Origin: Candidatus Tisiphia endosymbiont of Dioctria linearis
GTDB taxonomy: Bacteria; Pseudomonadota; Alphaproteobacteria; Rickettsiales; Rickettsiaceae
Direction: 5' to 3'
NCBI RefSeq assembly: GCF_964026545.1
Contig: NZ_OZ032156.1
Coordinates: 372,001-436,000 of the forward strand
Length of the DNA stretch: 64,000 bases
Position numbers and translations under genes: made by a program. Positions 8,929 through 17,333 of the stretch are shown here, piece after piece. Under the pieces are notes generated by a model. It did no database searches and was not told the DNA's origin. It saw only the letters and a program-made list of their open reading frames with translations. The first letter of the stretch is position 1. Every line of letters begins with the position of its first letter.

Positions 8929-9626
8929 AAATTGTCATACTCCTTGAATTTAGCAATTAACATGCAAGATCTCAAACCCAACACTAATAGAAAATATAGT
9001 ATGCTACTTATAAACATTAGCACTAAGGGTAATAACATAGAATTATCAATAGTCGGACTACCTAGCCTTAAAATGCTTGCTGGCTGATGTAAACTATACC
9101 AAATATTTACCGAAAATTTTACTATGGGAACATTGATAAAGCCAATTAAAGCAATCACCGAGGCTGGTTTTTCAGTACGGCTTATCCTATCACCACTATT
9201 CACCACCACGATATAGCTTAAATATAGTAAGAATAATACGAACATTGAGGTAAGTCTAGCATCCCAAACCCACCAAGTTCCCCAAATAGGCTTTCCCCAT
9301 AATGCCCCTGTTACTATACTAATCATACAAAAAACTGTCCCAATAGGAGCACTTGCTACTGCCACTAAGAAGGACATTTTAGTTTTCCACACTAGGTTAG
9401 ACAAACTACAAATAGCTATAAATGTATAAATACCTAGTGCCATCCAAGAAGCTGGTACATGAACATACATAATCCTAACCATATCACCTTGTTGGTAATC
9501 TGGTGGCGATACTATCAAAGCTTGGTATAACCCCAACCCCATTACTACTAACATTGCAACTAGCAATAATGGTAACATGGTTCGTACTAGCTTACTAAAA
9601 AAATAAGGATTTAATAATTTAAGCAT
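8925..9626 (-). CDS. ccmC: Heme exporter protein CcmC
   Basis: A 233-residue polytopic protein with the tryptophan-rich heme-handling motif [18 protein letters not shown] and conserved histidines in [11 protein letters not shown] and SLHQPASI. CcmC loads heme onto CcmE for cytochrome c maturation in the periplasm. Family members are usually 230-250 residues, so this is full length. It overlaps the upstream ZnuA-like gene by 16 bases and fdxA downstream, which makes a tight three-gene unit. Confidence 0.93.
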   Translation of the reverse strand: MLKLLNPYFFSKLVRTMLPLLLVAMLVVMGLGLYQALIVSPPDYQQGDMVRIMYVHVPASWMALGIYTFIAICSLSNLVWKTKMSFLVAVASAPIGTVFCMISIVTGALWGKPIWGTWWVWDARLTSMFVLFLLYLSYIVVVNSGDRISRTEKPASVIALIGFINVPIVKFSVNIWYSLHQPASILRLGSPTIDNSMLLPLVLMFISSILYFLLVLGLRSCMLIAKFKEYDNL

Positions 9627-10459
9627 TTAGACACTTGATTAATCATTTTTAAATATTGATTATAAAATAAATCACTATTGATGTTAGTCGTTTGCCAATT
9701 CTCACTCTCAACCTCCACTATTTCTACTTTAAAATTTTTATAAAGAGCAACATCTTGCTCTGTACTTAGTAATAAACATTTACTATTGGACATGCTTAAT
9801 AAATGCTCAAGATTACTGATATATCTCAGGCTTTTCTGATCAGAGCTATATAATCTTGCAACATTTTTTTGACTATTATTAAAAAAATATTCTAGACTAT
9901 CACTAAGTAAGATAACATCTGTTAAAGACGTTAATCTTTGATGTTTGATTTTCGTAAGCTCCTCTATTTGTTTTTTTGCTTCTTCAAGATTTTGGTAAAT
10001 AGCTGAACTAATCTCAGGAAATCGTTGAGATAACACCTGAAATAATTGTTCTAATAATAGTTTTACATTGTCTAAATCAAGCCAAATATGCCAATTATCA
10101 TAAGAGTTATTGCTAATAATTCTTAGCCCATGAAAATTACTAATTTTAATGACATTTTTACTATGACCATTCATTAATTTGCCAGCAAAGCCATCAAATT
10201 GCTCATCTATATAAAATACAATATCTGCATTTTTAACTTTTTTAAGATCACTAGGTCTTAAATTATAATGATGTGGGCAATCATTGTTATTGGCAATAGC
10301 AACAATTTCTGCTTGGTCTTTCACTAACATCGCTATAATGCTTGCTAGTGGGGTTATACTAGTAACAATTTTCACCTTACTTCTACTGGCAAAAGCTCCA
10401 TAATTAAATAATATGATAATTATAGCAATAAAAATGCTAGCACTAATATTAATTTTCAT
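9611..10459 (-). CDS. znuA: ZnuA-like metal ABC transporter substrate-binding protein
   Basis: A 282-residue protein with a signal peptide (residues 1-24, ending YGAFA). The cluster A-1 domain is recognisable from VKIVTSITPLASIIAML and the CPHHYNLRPSDLKKVKNADIVFYI segment, whose histidine is the expected metal ligand. The C-terminal half is shorter and less conserved than in enteric ZnuA. The likely role is capture of Zn2+ (or Mn2+) in the periplasm; the ATPase and permease are not in the window. It overlaps ccmC. Confidence 0.82.
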   Translation of the reverse strand: MKINISASIFIAIIIILFNYGAFASRSKVKIVTSITPLASIIAMLVKDQAEIVAIANNNDCPHHYNLRPSDLKKVKNADIVFYIDEQFDGFAGKLMNGHSKNVIKISNFHGLRIISNNSYDNWHIWLDLDNVKLLLEQLFQVLSQRFPEISSAIYQNLEEAKKQIEELTKIKHQRLTSLTDVILLSDSLEYFFNNSQKNVARLYSSDQKSLRYISNLEHLLSMSNSKCLLLSTEQDVALYKNFKVEIVEVESENWQTTNINSDLFYNQYLKMINQVSKCLNY

Positions 10460-10520
10460 TTTTTTTTAATTTTTTTATGATCAATAAATAATCTGTTCAC
10501 TAACAGACTTTAGTTTACTA

Positions 10521-10856
10521 CTACAAACGTTGAGTTTTATCTGTAAAATGATCATGTGTAAATAACAACAGCATATTATTATCAATATGATCCTTAAGAG
10601 GAGAACAGGTGATCAAATCATAAACTTGTAAGTCTATTTTGATTGGTAAATTACTGTCATTAAGTAGCGTAAATATACGATCCATAGTCTTCTCATCAAG
10701 TGAGCCATAAATTACTAGGTCAATATCGGAGTTAGGACGGTAAAGACCAGTAGCACGTGAACCAAATAAACCAACACGATCGATTTTCTCTGAGAAGGGC
10801 AACAAAATGCTACGCAGTGTATTTAATTGTTTTGCACTTAATCCATGGTTAGACAT
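10521..10856 (-). CDS. mntA: MNT-type nucleotidyltransferase (antitoxin of a HEPN/MNT pair)
   Basis: A 111-residue minimal nucleotidyltransferase. The catalytic signature GLFGSRATGLYRPNSDIDL shows the GS motif and the paired aspartates of the pol-beta fold. In HEPN/MNT (type VII) modules the MNT protein AMPylates and silences the HEPN RNase. It follows the HEPN gene by two bases, which is the usual operon layout. The length and motif look intact, so the module may be functional. Confidence 0.85.
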   Translation of the reverse strand: MSNHGLSAKQLNTLRSILLPFSEKIDRVGLFGSRATGLYRPNSDIDLVIYGSLDEKTMDRIFTLLNDSNLPIKIDLQVYDLITCSPLKDHIDNNMLLLFTHDHFTDKTQRL

Positions 10857-10858
10857 GT

Positions 10859-11299
10859 TTACCTTCTATATTCTGCTGCAAGTTCCAACATTTTTAGATT
10901 CATGTTCTCTAATTCAGGATAATAATTTTCTTCAATATCTATAATAATCTTCTCAAATTTTTTGAAGTCATAAGTATGTGACATTTTATTACGAGAATCT
11001 AGAGCATCCATCCATATTTCACCATTCTTGATTAAGTTAGCAGCTATTGATGCTTTAATTACAGCAGCTGGGGTAATGGTTTCCAGTATAACACCTTTAT
11101 ATTCCAGATAATCTTTAAGTACTTTCCATGTCAATTCCCATGTATATTCGAAACGTTGAATAATTCCTTCTTGTTCTAACTGGCTTACCTTACGTTCTCG
11201 CATTATATATATAGCCTCACGTAATAAAGCAAAAGCACGTTTAAAATTATCAAAACGATATAACCAACGAGGTTTTTCTAAGTTACTAAGTATAGTCAT
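10859..11299 (-). CDS. hepT: HEPN-domain protein, nucleotidyltransferase substrate-binding type (toxin)
   Basis: Begins MTILSNLEKPRWLYRF and is about 146 residues long. It is the HI0074-like HEPN family: an all-alpha bundle with WELTWKVLKDYLEYKG and a SRNKMSHTYD segment that supplies the R-x4-H RNase motif. The open frame extends another 19 codons upstream into an alpha element (peptide SDNAPNFSSIDYI). I place the start at 11299 because homologous domains start there and the upstream codons are repeat-derived. It pairs with the MNT gene downstream. Confidence 0.82.
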   Translation of the reverse strand: MTILSNLEKPRWLYRFDNFKRAFALLREAIYIMRERKVSQLEQEGIIQRFEYTWELTWKVLKDYLEYKGVILETITPAAVIKASIAANLIKNGEIWMDALDSRNKMSHTYDFKKFEKIIIDIEENYYPELENMNLKMLELAAEYRR

Positions 11300-11316
11300 A
11301 TTAACTCTGCATCTAA

Positions 11317-11423
11317 TATAGTCAATTGAGGAGAAGTTGGGGGCGTTGTCGCTCAATGCTCGCCTATTACTTATAGGCGTCGCTCCATCGCTTCTAGTCC
11401 CAAATTCTCCTGAATTGACTATA
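11317..11423. repeat. Alpha palindromic element (107 bp) abutting the HEPN gene
   Basis: A full-length copy, 17 bases before the chosen HEPN start. It lies in the same orientation and frame, relative to the gene, as the in-gene copies. The frame is therefore open through the whole element into HEPN, but no ATG lies in it. It could lengthen the protein from an alternative start (TTG) or act as a leader. Confidence 0.88.
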
Positions 11424-11444
11424 GCATTTCCCTAATTTAGTGCC

Positions 11445-12677
11445 TTAAGAATTTATTGTATGACAATTATTATAATTCTTCAAATCATTTGAGTATAATT
11501 CAAGTAATTGATGCTTACTAAGCGTAAAATCACTTGCAATCCAAGACTTTTTTAATTTACCTATCACTGTGCCAATGTCTTTACCATGAATATTTATTTT
11601 ATGCAAGTCATGTCCGTTGATAGGAAATATTGGTCGTGATTTAGCATTGTATATATCTAGAAATTTATTTGCTGTAGCTCTGTTTAATTTGCCTAATGAT
11701 AGCAAGATATTTATACATTGTAGATAATCTGCAGGATAATCTGCAGTTTCCCACCAAATTTCTCGTAATGTAAATTCGTTGATTTCTTGATTAATAAACC
11801 TATATATAGTAATGATTTTGCTTGCTTGTTGCCGAGAAAATTTTAAATTTAATAAATCACTTAGTGATAAGTTATTTATGTGGTAGAATAAAAGTGAATA
11901 TCTAGCGTAAGGCTCTAAAGAGCCGCAATTAATTGCTTCCATCAAAGGTTTTTTATCAAACTTACTAACTGGTAATATTATTTGCAATATGCCATTATCA
12001 AACATTTGTTGCAAAATATTAGGACTATTATCTGAGGTAATCAATTTGTCCATTTCCCATTTTACCCGTTCTTTTGATAATAATTTGAGATTTTCTCGCA
12101 ATTTAACGCAAGCATCTAACCCATTAAGGTCTAATTGTCTTGCATAATAGCAGGAAAAACGGAAAAAACGTAAGATACGTAAAAAATCTTCCTGAATTCG
12201 TGCAAATGCCTGTCCGATAAATATTACTTTTGATTGTTGTAAATCGTCTATTCCACCAAAATAATCATAAATTTTATGCTCAAATGGACAATAACTTAGT
12301 GCATTAATAGTAAAATCTCTTCTAGCAGCATCCTCCATAAAATCGTCAGTAAAAACAACTTCAGTGTGTCGACCATCACATTTCATGTCTTTTCTAAGTG
12401 TAGTAATCTCAAATGTTTCATTATTTAATAAAGCCGTAACTGTACCGTATTTTATGCCAGTTGGGATAACCTTAATGTTGGCTGCTGATAAAATATCTGT
12501 TACTTGCTGCGGTAATAAATTGGTCGCTATATCAATATCATAATTGACAACATTAAGGATAGCATCACGAACAGCTCCCCCGACAACCCTTGCCACTCCA
12601 CCACCTAGTCTAATTATTGACAAAATTTCTTTGTAATAATTGGATTGAATAGATAATTCTCTTGTTATAATATTCAT
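11445..12677 (-). CDS. CCA-adding enzyme / poly(A) polymerase family protein
   Basis: A 410-residue class II nucleotidyltransferase. The head domain shows GGAVRDAILNVVNYDIDIATN with the two catalytic aspartates, then the ARRDFTINAL motif and the RILRFFRFSCYYAR ATP-binding region. It either adds CCA to tRNA 3' ends or polyadenylates RNA; rickettsial genomes annotate it as one or the other, and the motifs alone do not decide. The last residues (YSNDLKNYNN) match the conserved end of a beta element, so the natural C-terminus may have been replaced or extended by repeat sequence. Confidence 0.85.
   Translation of the reverse strand: MNIITRELSIQSNYYKEILSIIRLGGGVARVVGGAVRDAILNVVNYDIDIATNLLPQQVTDILSAANIKVIPTGIKYGTVTALLNNETFEITTLRKDMKCDGRHTEVVFTDDFMEDAARRDFTINALSYCPFEHKIYDYFGGIDDLQQSKVIFIGQAFARIQEDFLRILRFFRFSCYYARQLDLNGLDACVKLRENLKLLSKERVKWEMDKLITSDNSPNILQQMFDNGILQIILPVSKFDKKPLMEAINCGSLEPYARYSLLFYHINNLSLSDLLNLKFSRQQASKIITIYRFINQEINEFTLREIWWETADYPADYLQCINILLSLGKLNRATANKFLDIYNAKSRPIFPINGHDLHKINIHGKDIGTVIGKLKKSWIASDFTLSKHQLLELYSNDLKNYNNCHTINS
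11473..11496. repeat. Beta element end inside the 3' end of the CCA-enzyme gene
   Basis: AATTCTTCAAATCATTTGAG plus TATA is identical in pattern to the right end of the beta elements in glyS and the uracil-DNA glycosylase gene. Only the terminal arm is present. Confidence 0.65.
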
Positions 12678-12697
12678 TATAGTTCCACTATTGTCAT

Positions 12698-12796
12698 TCT
12701 TAGCAACGGCGGGAATCTAGACCCCTGCTTACGCAGGGGTGACACCTGACTTTTTGTTATGGATTGCTTCGGAGGCTTACGCCTCCTCGCAATGAC
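12698..12796. repeat. Composite of a CATTCTTAGCAAC hairpin repeat and half a delta element
   Basis: The left part holds CATTCTTAGCAACGGCGGGA and then the strong hairpin ACCCCTGCTTACGCAGGGGT (12721-12740). The right part (12761-12796) is the right arm of a delta element, GGATTGCTTCGGAGGC through CGCAATGAC. The CATTCTTAGCAAC unit recurs at 28236. The hairpin could stop transcription between yihY and the CCA-enzyme gene, but no clear T tract follows. Confidence 0.7.
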
Positions 12797-12866
12797 GCTT
12801 GGCGAGCAGATTTTTTATTCATCATCAGAAAATACAAAAAAACTGAACACTCACAAAATTTTACTT

Positions 12867-13700
12867 TTATTTAATAACTGGGAGATGCTTTTTTAGTAGG
12901 TAATTAAATTCTGCACCATATATAAAAATCATGTTAATAATATAAAAGAATATTAGAGTTCCTATTATACCACCAAGTGAACCATATATTATGCTTAATT
13001 GGTTATAACTTCTTATCCAAGTAGATAATAAATATCCACTTATCACCCATAAAATTACTGTTAATAAAGCTCCAGGAACTACCTCTGTAAAATTTAATGT
13101 TATATTAGGGACGATATAATATAATGATGATGAGGTAATAAATAATGAACAAAAAATTATAACATATCGTAAAATAGTTAGAGCTAGCATATGTTCTTCC
13201 ATTATTTGTAAAATCATCGGCAGTTTTGTCAATATTATTGGCACTATAATTAAAATGAACATAGCAAAAGTAACGAATATGCTGATTACTAAGAACTGTA
13301 CTATGCTAAGTAATCTTCGTCTTATGTATGGAGGGGGTGATTTTATTTCATATACCCTATTTAAGATTGTTCTTAAACATTCAACAAAAGATGATGCGGT
13401 CCATATACTTCCTACTATCGCTACGGTCATTAGGCTTTGAGGTGGAGTTTTACTAAGTTCATTTATCCTAGTTTTTATTGAGTCAGTAGCCAATTCTGGC
13501 ATACTCTCAAGAAAGATAGTTATAAAATTCTGCCCGAGTTCTGAGGCACCAATAAAACTTGTTAATGCTAATAAAAAAACTAAAAAAGGAAAAAATGCCA
13601 TGAGTATCATAAATGACATATACCCTGAATGTTCAACCCCATCATGTTCAATTGTTTTTAAAATTGCCTGATATAAACATTTTATAATTCTTTTCATCAA
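12867..13700 (-). CDS. YihY/BrkB family inner-membrane protein
   Basis: A 277-residue protein with about six membrane helices. The family pattern HSGYMSFMILMAFFPFLVFL appears near the N-terminus and SIIYGSLGGIIGTLIFFYI near the C-terminus. It was formerly misassigned as RNase BN; the real function is unknown, and transport or envelope roles have been suggested. It stands alone between repeat-filled gaps. Confidence 0.85.
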   Translation of the reverse strand: MMKRIIKCLYQAILKTIEHDGVEHSGYMSFMILMAFFPFLVFLLALTSFIGASELGQNFITIFLESMPELATDSIKTRINELSKTPPQSLMTVAIVGSIWTASSFVECLRTILNRVYEIKSPPPYIRRRLLSIVQFLVISIFVTFAMFILIIVPIILTKLPMILQIMEEHMLALTILRYVIIFCSLFITSSSLYYIVPNITLNFTEVVPGALLTVILWVISGYLLSTWIRSYNQLSIIYGSLGGIIGTLIFFYIINMIFIYGAEFNYLLKKHLPVIK

Positions 13701-13756
13701 CTGACTTTATTTTGTTTTATATTAGTTAACTATTTAAGGCTCTAGATAGCCTCTCC

Positions 13757-13832
13757 GTCATTGCGAGACCATGTAATGGTCGAAGCAATCCATATTAGAT
13801 TGCCACGCTCACATACGTTCGCTCGCAATGAC
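13757..13832. repeat. Delta element overlapping the 3' end of the uracil-DNA glycosylase gene
   Basis: Runs from GTCATTGCGAGACCATG to CGCTCGCAATGAC. Its right arm supplies the last residues (VIASERM) and the stop codon of the glycosylase gene, so the protein tail is repeat-derived. Confidence 0.8.
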
Positions 13833-14702
13833 GTTGGTATTGATATAATCATGGATTTTTATTAAATCATACCAGGTAGTTTTTTTCTGCATTGGCTGTC
13901 TAAGCAGGTAGGCAGGATGGAAGATAGAAGTGGTTTGAATCGGCTTGATAAGATACTGATTGGTATATAAATAATATTCTTGTCTGATTTTACTTATACC
14001 AGCATTTTTACCAAGCAAGCTAGTTGCTGCAACATTTCCCACTAAAACAATTAGTTTTGGGTTTATTAAAGCGATATGTTTTTCAACAAAAGGTCGGCAA
14101 ATATCTATTTCTTCTTGTGTTGGTTGGCGATTGGCTGGTGGTCGCCAAAATACCGTATTAGTAATATAAGCATTATGTTTCCTTGAAATATTGATAGAGG
14201 CTAAGACATTATCGAGTAATTTACCGCTTTCACCGCAAAATGGTATACCCTCTGCATCTTCGCTACTACCTGGTGCTTCTCCAATAAACATGATAGAACT
14301 TTGTGGATTGCCATCAGCAAATACGGTTTTATTAGCTAATTTCTTTAAATCACAACCGTTAAAATCCATTAATAGTGTTTTTAATTCTTCTAAACTGCTA
14401 GCTGAGTCAGCCAAAGATCTAGCAAGCTGTATACTCGAATGGTTTGAAGAATTGTTGTCGCAAATAGTGCTAGGGATGCTCACCTGCTTCATTTTACTTA
14501 AGTTTACCACACTATTCTCTTGTTTGTTGTTGCCATTCTTCAAATCATTTGAATATATAGGAGCTGCCATTGGTTTTTTTTTCTTAATATTAGAATTTAT
14601 CTGTATTTTTTGCTGATTAATAGTTGATTCTGATAAATAATAATCTATACCAATTGCTTGCAGCCATTTTAGTTGGTTGATTTTTTTTGTTAAATGAGTC
14701 AT
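13809..14702 (-). CDS. Uracil-DNA glycosylase (UDG family 4/5-like) with a beta-element insert
   Basis: A 297-residue protein whose catalytic core spans about residues 118-290. Motif A is MFIGEAPGSSEDAEGIPFCG, the central segment is NTVFWRPPANRQPT, and motif B is IFHPAYLLR. It removes uracil from DNA. Residues about 50-92 (NDLKNGNNKQENSVV...NNSSNHSSI) are the translation of a beta element, the same frame and orientation as in glyS. This lies in the variable linker between an N-terminal helix and the core. The C-terminal residues come from a delta element. It is divergent from, and overlaps the possible long start of, the rluD-like gene. Confidence 0.85.
   Translation of the reverse strand: MTHLTKKINQLKWLQAIGIDYYLSESTINQQKIQINSNIKKKKPMAAPIYSNDLKNGNNKQENSVVNLSKMKQVSIPSTICDNNSSNHSSIQLARSLADSASSLEELKTLLMDFNGCDLKKLANKTVFADGNPQSSIMFIGEAPGSSEDAEGIPFCGESGKLLDNVLASINISRKHNAYITNTVFWRPPANRQPTQEEIDICRPFVEKHIALINPKLIVLVGNVAATSLLGKNAGISKIRQEYYLYTNQYLIKPIQTTSIFHPAYLLRQPMQKKTTWYDLIKIHDYINTNVIASERM
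14430..14557. repeat. Beta palindromic element inside the uracil-DNA glycosylase gene
   Basis: Ends are TATACTCGAATGGTTTGAAG and CTTCAAATCATTTGAATATA, an imperfect inverted repeat. It encodes 42-43 residues in frame on the minus strand. The length equals that of the glyS copy when measured between matching end bases (122 bp from ACTC to GAAT). Confidence 0.85.
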
Positions 14703-14728
14703 TTTATTATTTTAAAATATTTCAAGTA

Positions 14729-15667
14729 ATGGAAGAATATAACATACCCAAAAATCTAGATGGATTTAGACTTGATAAGACTTTGGTAAGTCTTATCAGT
14801 AAAACATCTAGAAGCCAAGTTCAGAAGATGATATGTGACTCCCAAGTACAAGTTAACAGTCTGATTATTTCTGATTCTAACTTTAAGGTCAAGGAGAATG
14901 ACATTATTTCAGTATTTTTTAAAGCCCCTGATCCATTAACAATGCAGGAAGCTGATATTAAACTTGATATTTTTTATGAAGATGAAGATTTAATAGTTAT
15001 CAATAAAGCAGCTGGTATGACCTTTCACCCTGGCAGTGGAAACCACCAGGATACCTTGGTAAATGCCTTGTTACACCATGCAAAATCTTTATCTAGCATA
15101 GGGGGGCTGGAAAGACCTGGTATTGTTCATCGTTTGGATAAAGATACATCAGGGCTTATGGTGGTAGCAAAGAATAATTTTGCCCATGTACATCTTGCAA
15201 GTCAGATAGAAAGTCGTAATCTTATACGCAAATATAAAGCGCTAGTTTGGGGTATTATCAATCCACAAGAAGGAGTTATAAGAAATAATATCGGCAGAGA
15301 CCGTATCTTACGGCAAAAAATGACTATTTTAAAATTTGGTGGTAAAGAGGCGATTACTCATTATAAAACAGAGGAAATATTTTTTAATGGTATTATAAGT
15401 ATGTTAGAATGTCGACTTACTACCGGGCGAACTCATCAAATTAGAGTGCAGTTGAGTCATTTAAAACATTCTGTAGTGGGAGACCAAACTTATGGCAAAA
15501 ATAGTAGGAAAGTTAACTGCAATTTTAGCATAGTACCACAAAAATTAATGGATTTCAAGAGGCAAGCATTACATTCTTGGTATATAAGTTTTTCCCACCC
15601 GGTAAGTGGTAAATTATTAGAATTTGAATCACCCCTACCACCGGATATTACGGAGATAATCGCATGA
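14729..15667 (+). CDS. rluD: RluC/RluD-family 23S rRNA pseudouridine synthase
   Basis: A protein of about 312 residues with an N-terminal S4 RNA-binding domain (FRLDKTLVSLISKTSRSQVQ). The catalytic domain contains RPGIVHRLDKDTSGLMVVAK, whose aspartate is the nucleophile, and the downstream TGRTHQIRVQL motif. It isomerises uridines of 23S rRNA; RluD is the most likely member, but RluC cannot be excluded. I start at 14729 (MEEYNIPKNLD); the frame is open back to 14687, where it would overlap the divergent glycosylase start. Its end overlaps prmC by four bases. Confidence 0.87.
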   Translation: MEEYNIPKNLDGFRLDKTLVSLISKTSRSQVQKMICDSQVQVNSLIISDSNFKVKENDIISVFFKAPDPLTMQEADIKLDIFYEDEDLIVINKAAGMTFHPGSGNHQDTLVNALLHHAKSLSSIGGLERPGIVHRLDKDTSGLMVVAKNNFAHVHLASQIESRNLIRKYKALVWGIINPQEGVIRNNIGRDRILRQKMTILKFGGKEAITHYKTEEIFFNGIISMLECRLTTGRTHQIRVQLSHLKHSVVGDQTYGKNSRKVNCNFSIVPQKLMDFKRQALHSWYISFSHPVSGKLLEFESPLPPDITEIIA

Positions 15668-16548
15668 ATATAAAAGAATCCTTAATTTATGCTACTAGCA
15701 AATTGCAAGCAGTAGGCATTAAATCAGCTAACTTAGAATCACGCATATTGATGCAACATGCGACTAATAAGTCTATTGAATATTTATTAGCAAGGTCAGA
15801 AGAAGAATTGACCCAGCAACAACAAACTATTTTTGAGAATTTGGTTAATAGACGTAGATCACTAGAGCCAATAGCCTATATTGTAGGATATAAGGAATTT
15901 TATAGTTACCAATTTATTATAAATGATAAAGTACTTATTCCTCGGCAAGATACCGAGACTATTGTAGATGCGATTTTAAAGGATGTTAAAAAAAATTGTT
16001 CATTCAAAACAGAGTTAACAATATTAGAACTTGGCACTGGTAGCGGCTGTATTGCTATAAGCTTATTACTAGAAATGCTAAATGCTAATATCAATGTTAA
16101 TGTAACTGCTACTGATATAAGTAATGAAGCTATTGCTATTGCCCGTCAAAATGCTATAAAATATAAGGTTTTTGATAGATTTAAAATAGTTAATAGTAAC
16201 TGGTTTGAGAATTTAAAAAAGCAAAAATTTGATATTATTGTAAGTAATCCACCCTATATTTCCTTTGATGATACTGTTTATATGTCTCCTGAGACCCTAA
16301 AATATGAACCACACTTAGCCTTATTTGCTGAAAATAATGGTTTAGCGTCATATTACATAATTGCTAAAGAAGCTAAGGGTTTTTTAAAACAGAATGGTAA
16401 ATTATTTTTAGAGATTGGCTTTAATCAAGTGGCATCTGTTACAGAAATTTTTGTAAGTCATGGCTATACGGTTCTGCAAGTGTATAAGGATCTAGAAGGT
16501 CTAGATAGAGGGCTATTGATAGTTGACAGCAACTATCAATATAATTGA
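15664..16548 (+). CDS. prmC: Peptide chain release factor N5-glutamine methyltransferase PrmC
   Basis: A 294-residue enzyme. Its N-terminal helical domain is followed by a Rossmann methyltransferase domain with the SAM motif ILELGTGSGCIAISLL and the glutamine-binding VSNPPYIS motif, which marks PrmC/HemK. It methylates the GGQ glutamine of release factors RF1 and RF2. It starts inside the end of the rluD-like gene (ATGA overlap), so the two are probably cotranscribed. In some rickettsiae PrmC is fused to TrmB; here it is a single-domain protein. Confidence 0.93.
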   Translation: MNIKESLIYATSKLQAVGIKSANLESRILMQHATNKSIEYLLARSEEELTQQQQTIFENLVNRRRSLEPIAYIVGYKEFYSYQFIINDKVLIPRQDTETIVDAILKDVKKNCSFKTELTILELGTGSGCIAISLLLEMLNANINVNVTATDISNEAIAIARQNAIKYKVFDRFKIVNSNWFENLKKQKFDIIVSNPPYISFDDTVYMSPETLKYEPHLALFAENNGLASYYIIAKEAKGFLKQNGKLFLEIGFNQVASVTEIFVSHGYTVLQVYKDLEGLDRGLLIVDSNYQYN

Positions 16549-16581
16549 TAAATTACTTAAGATTTAGAAAAGAGAAAAATC

Positions 16582-17040
16582 ATGCAACAATTTAGTTTTT
16601 ATCACACTACTGAAGGATTAGTATATAAGACAAGCTGTCTTTTAGTAGAAAAATCTTACCATAGCAATTTGAGAATTGTGGTTTTAGTTCCAGATATTGA
16701 AGTACAAGAATCACTAAATAAGATGATATGGACTTATTCTAGAAAACAGTTTATTCCGCATGGTAGTAAACTTGATCCATTACCAGAGAAGCAACCAGTC
16801 TATATTACTCATCAGTTAGAGAATCCTAATCAGGCTACCATCCTAATAATTATTGCCCCATTTGATATACAAGAAATTCTTAATAACAAAAATTTTGCAC
16901 ATTTTCAGAGAGTAATTATAATATACGATGCTTTAGATAATTTAAGTTTAATAATTAAAACAATAAATGAACTAACTATTGCAACACCGATAATTGATTG
17001 TTATAAACAGAGTCCAATGGGAACGTGGAGTAAGATTTAA
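16582..17040 (+). CDS. holC: DNA polymerase III subunit chi
   Basis: A 152-residue protein with the HolC pattern: FSFYHTTEG at the N-terminus, then MIWTYSRKQFIPHGS in the middle and QPVYITHQLENPN. The chi subunit links the clamp loader with SSB. Length and motif order match alpha-proteobacterial HolC (about 150 residues). A ribosome-binding-like AAAAGAGAAAA precedes the ATG. The stop lies just before a pair of delta elements that may terminate the transcript. Confidence 0.85.
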   Translation: MQQFSFYHTTEGLVYKTSCLLVEKSYHSNLRIVVLVPDIEVQESLNKMIWTYSRKQFIPHGSKLDPLPEKQPVYITHQLENPNQATILIIIAPFDIQEILNNKNFAHFQRVIIIYDALDNLSLIIKTINELTIATPIIDCYKQSPMGTWSKI

Positions 17041-17300
17041 TATAGCTAACCTGATTAGTATTAGTTCGTCATTGCTAGGAGCCGCTTTGCGGCGACGAAG
17101 CAATCCAGGAAAGTGACCCAAATAGATTGCCACGACCACTATGTGGTCTCGCAATGACTTATATGCACCACAAACGTCATTGCGATGAGCTACTTTAGTA
17201 GCGACGAAGCAATCCGTTTCTAATCACTTTTCTGGATTGCTTCGTCGCCGCAAAGCGGTTCCTAGCAATGACGAAATAATAGTAACCTGATTAGCTATAT
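17041..17300. repeat. Two tandem delta elements filling the holC-glyQ gap
   Basis: The first copy is 17068-17158 (GTCATTGCTAGGAGCCGC through TCTCGCAATGAC) and the second is 17176-17272. Both can fold into long hairpins. Flanking motifs TATAGCTAACCTGATTAG on the left and CCTGATTAGCTATA on the right recur beside other delta copies, so the mobile or amplified unit may be larger than the palindrome. No gene is visible in the 293-base gap. Confidence 0.88.
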
Positions 17301-17333
17301 TATTTTTTTGAAAGAACAAACAAAATTACCAAC

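Noticed and set aside
17041-17300. Possible small RNA or riboswitch before glyQ
   Set aside because: The structure is explained by two delta elements that recur at many unrelated places. No T-box features were seen.
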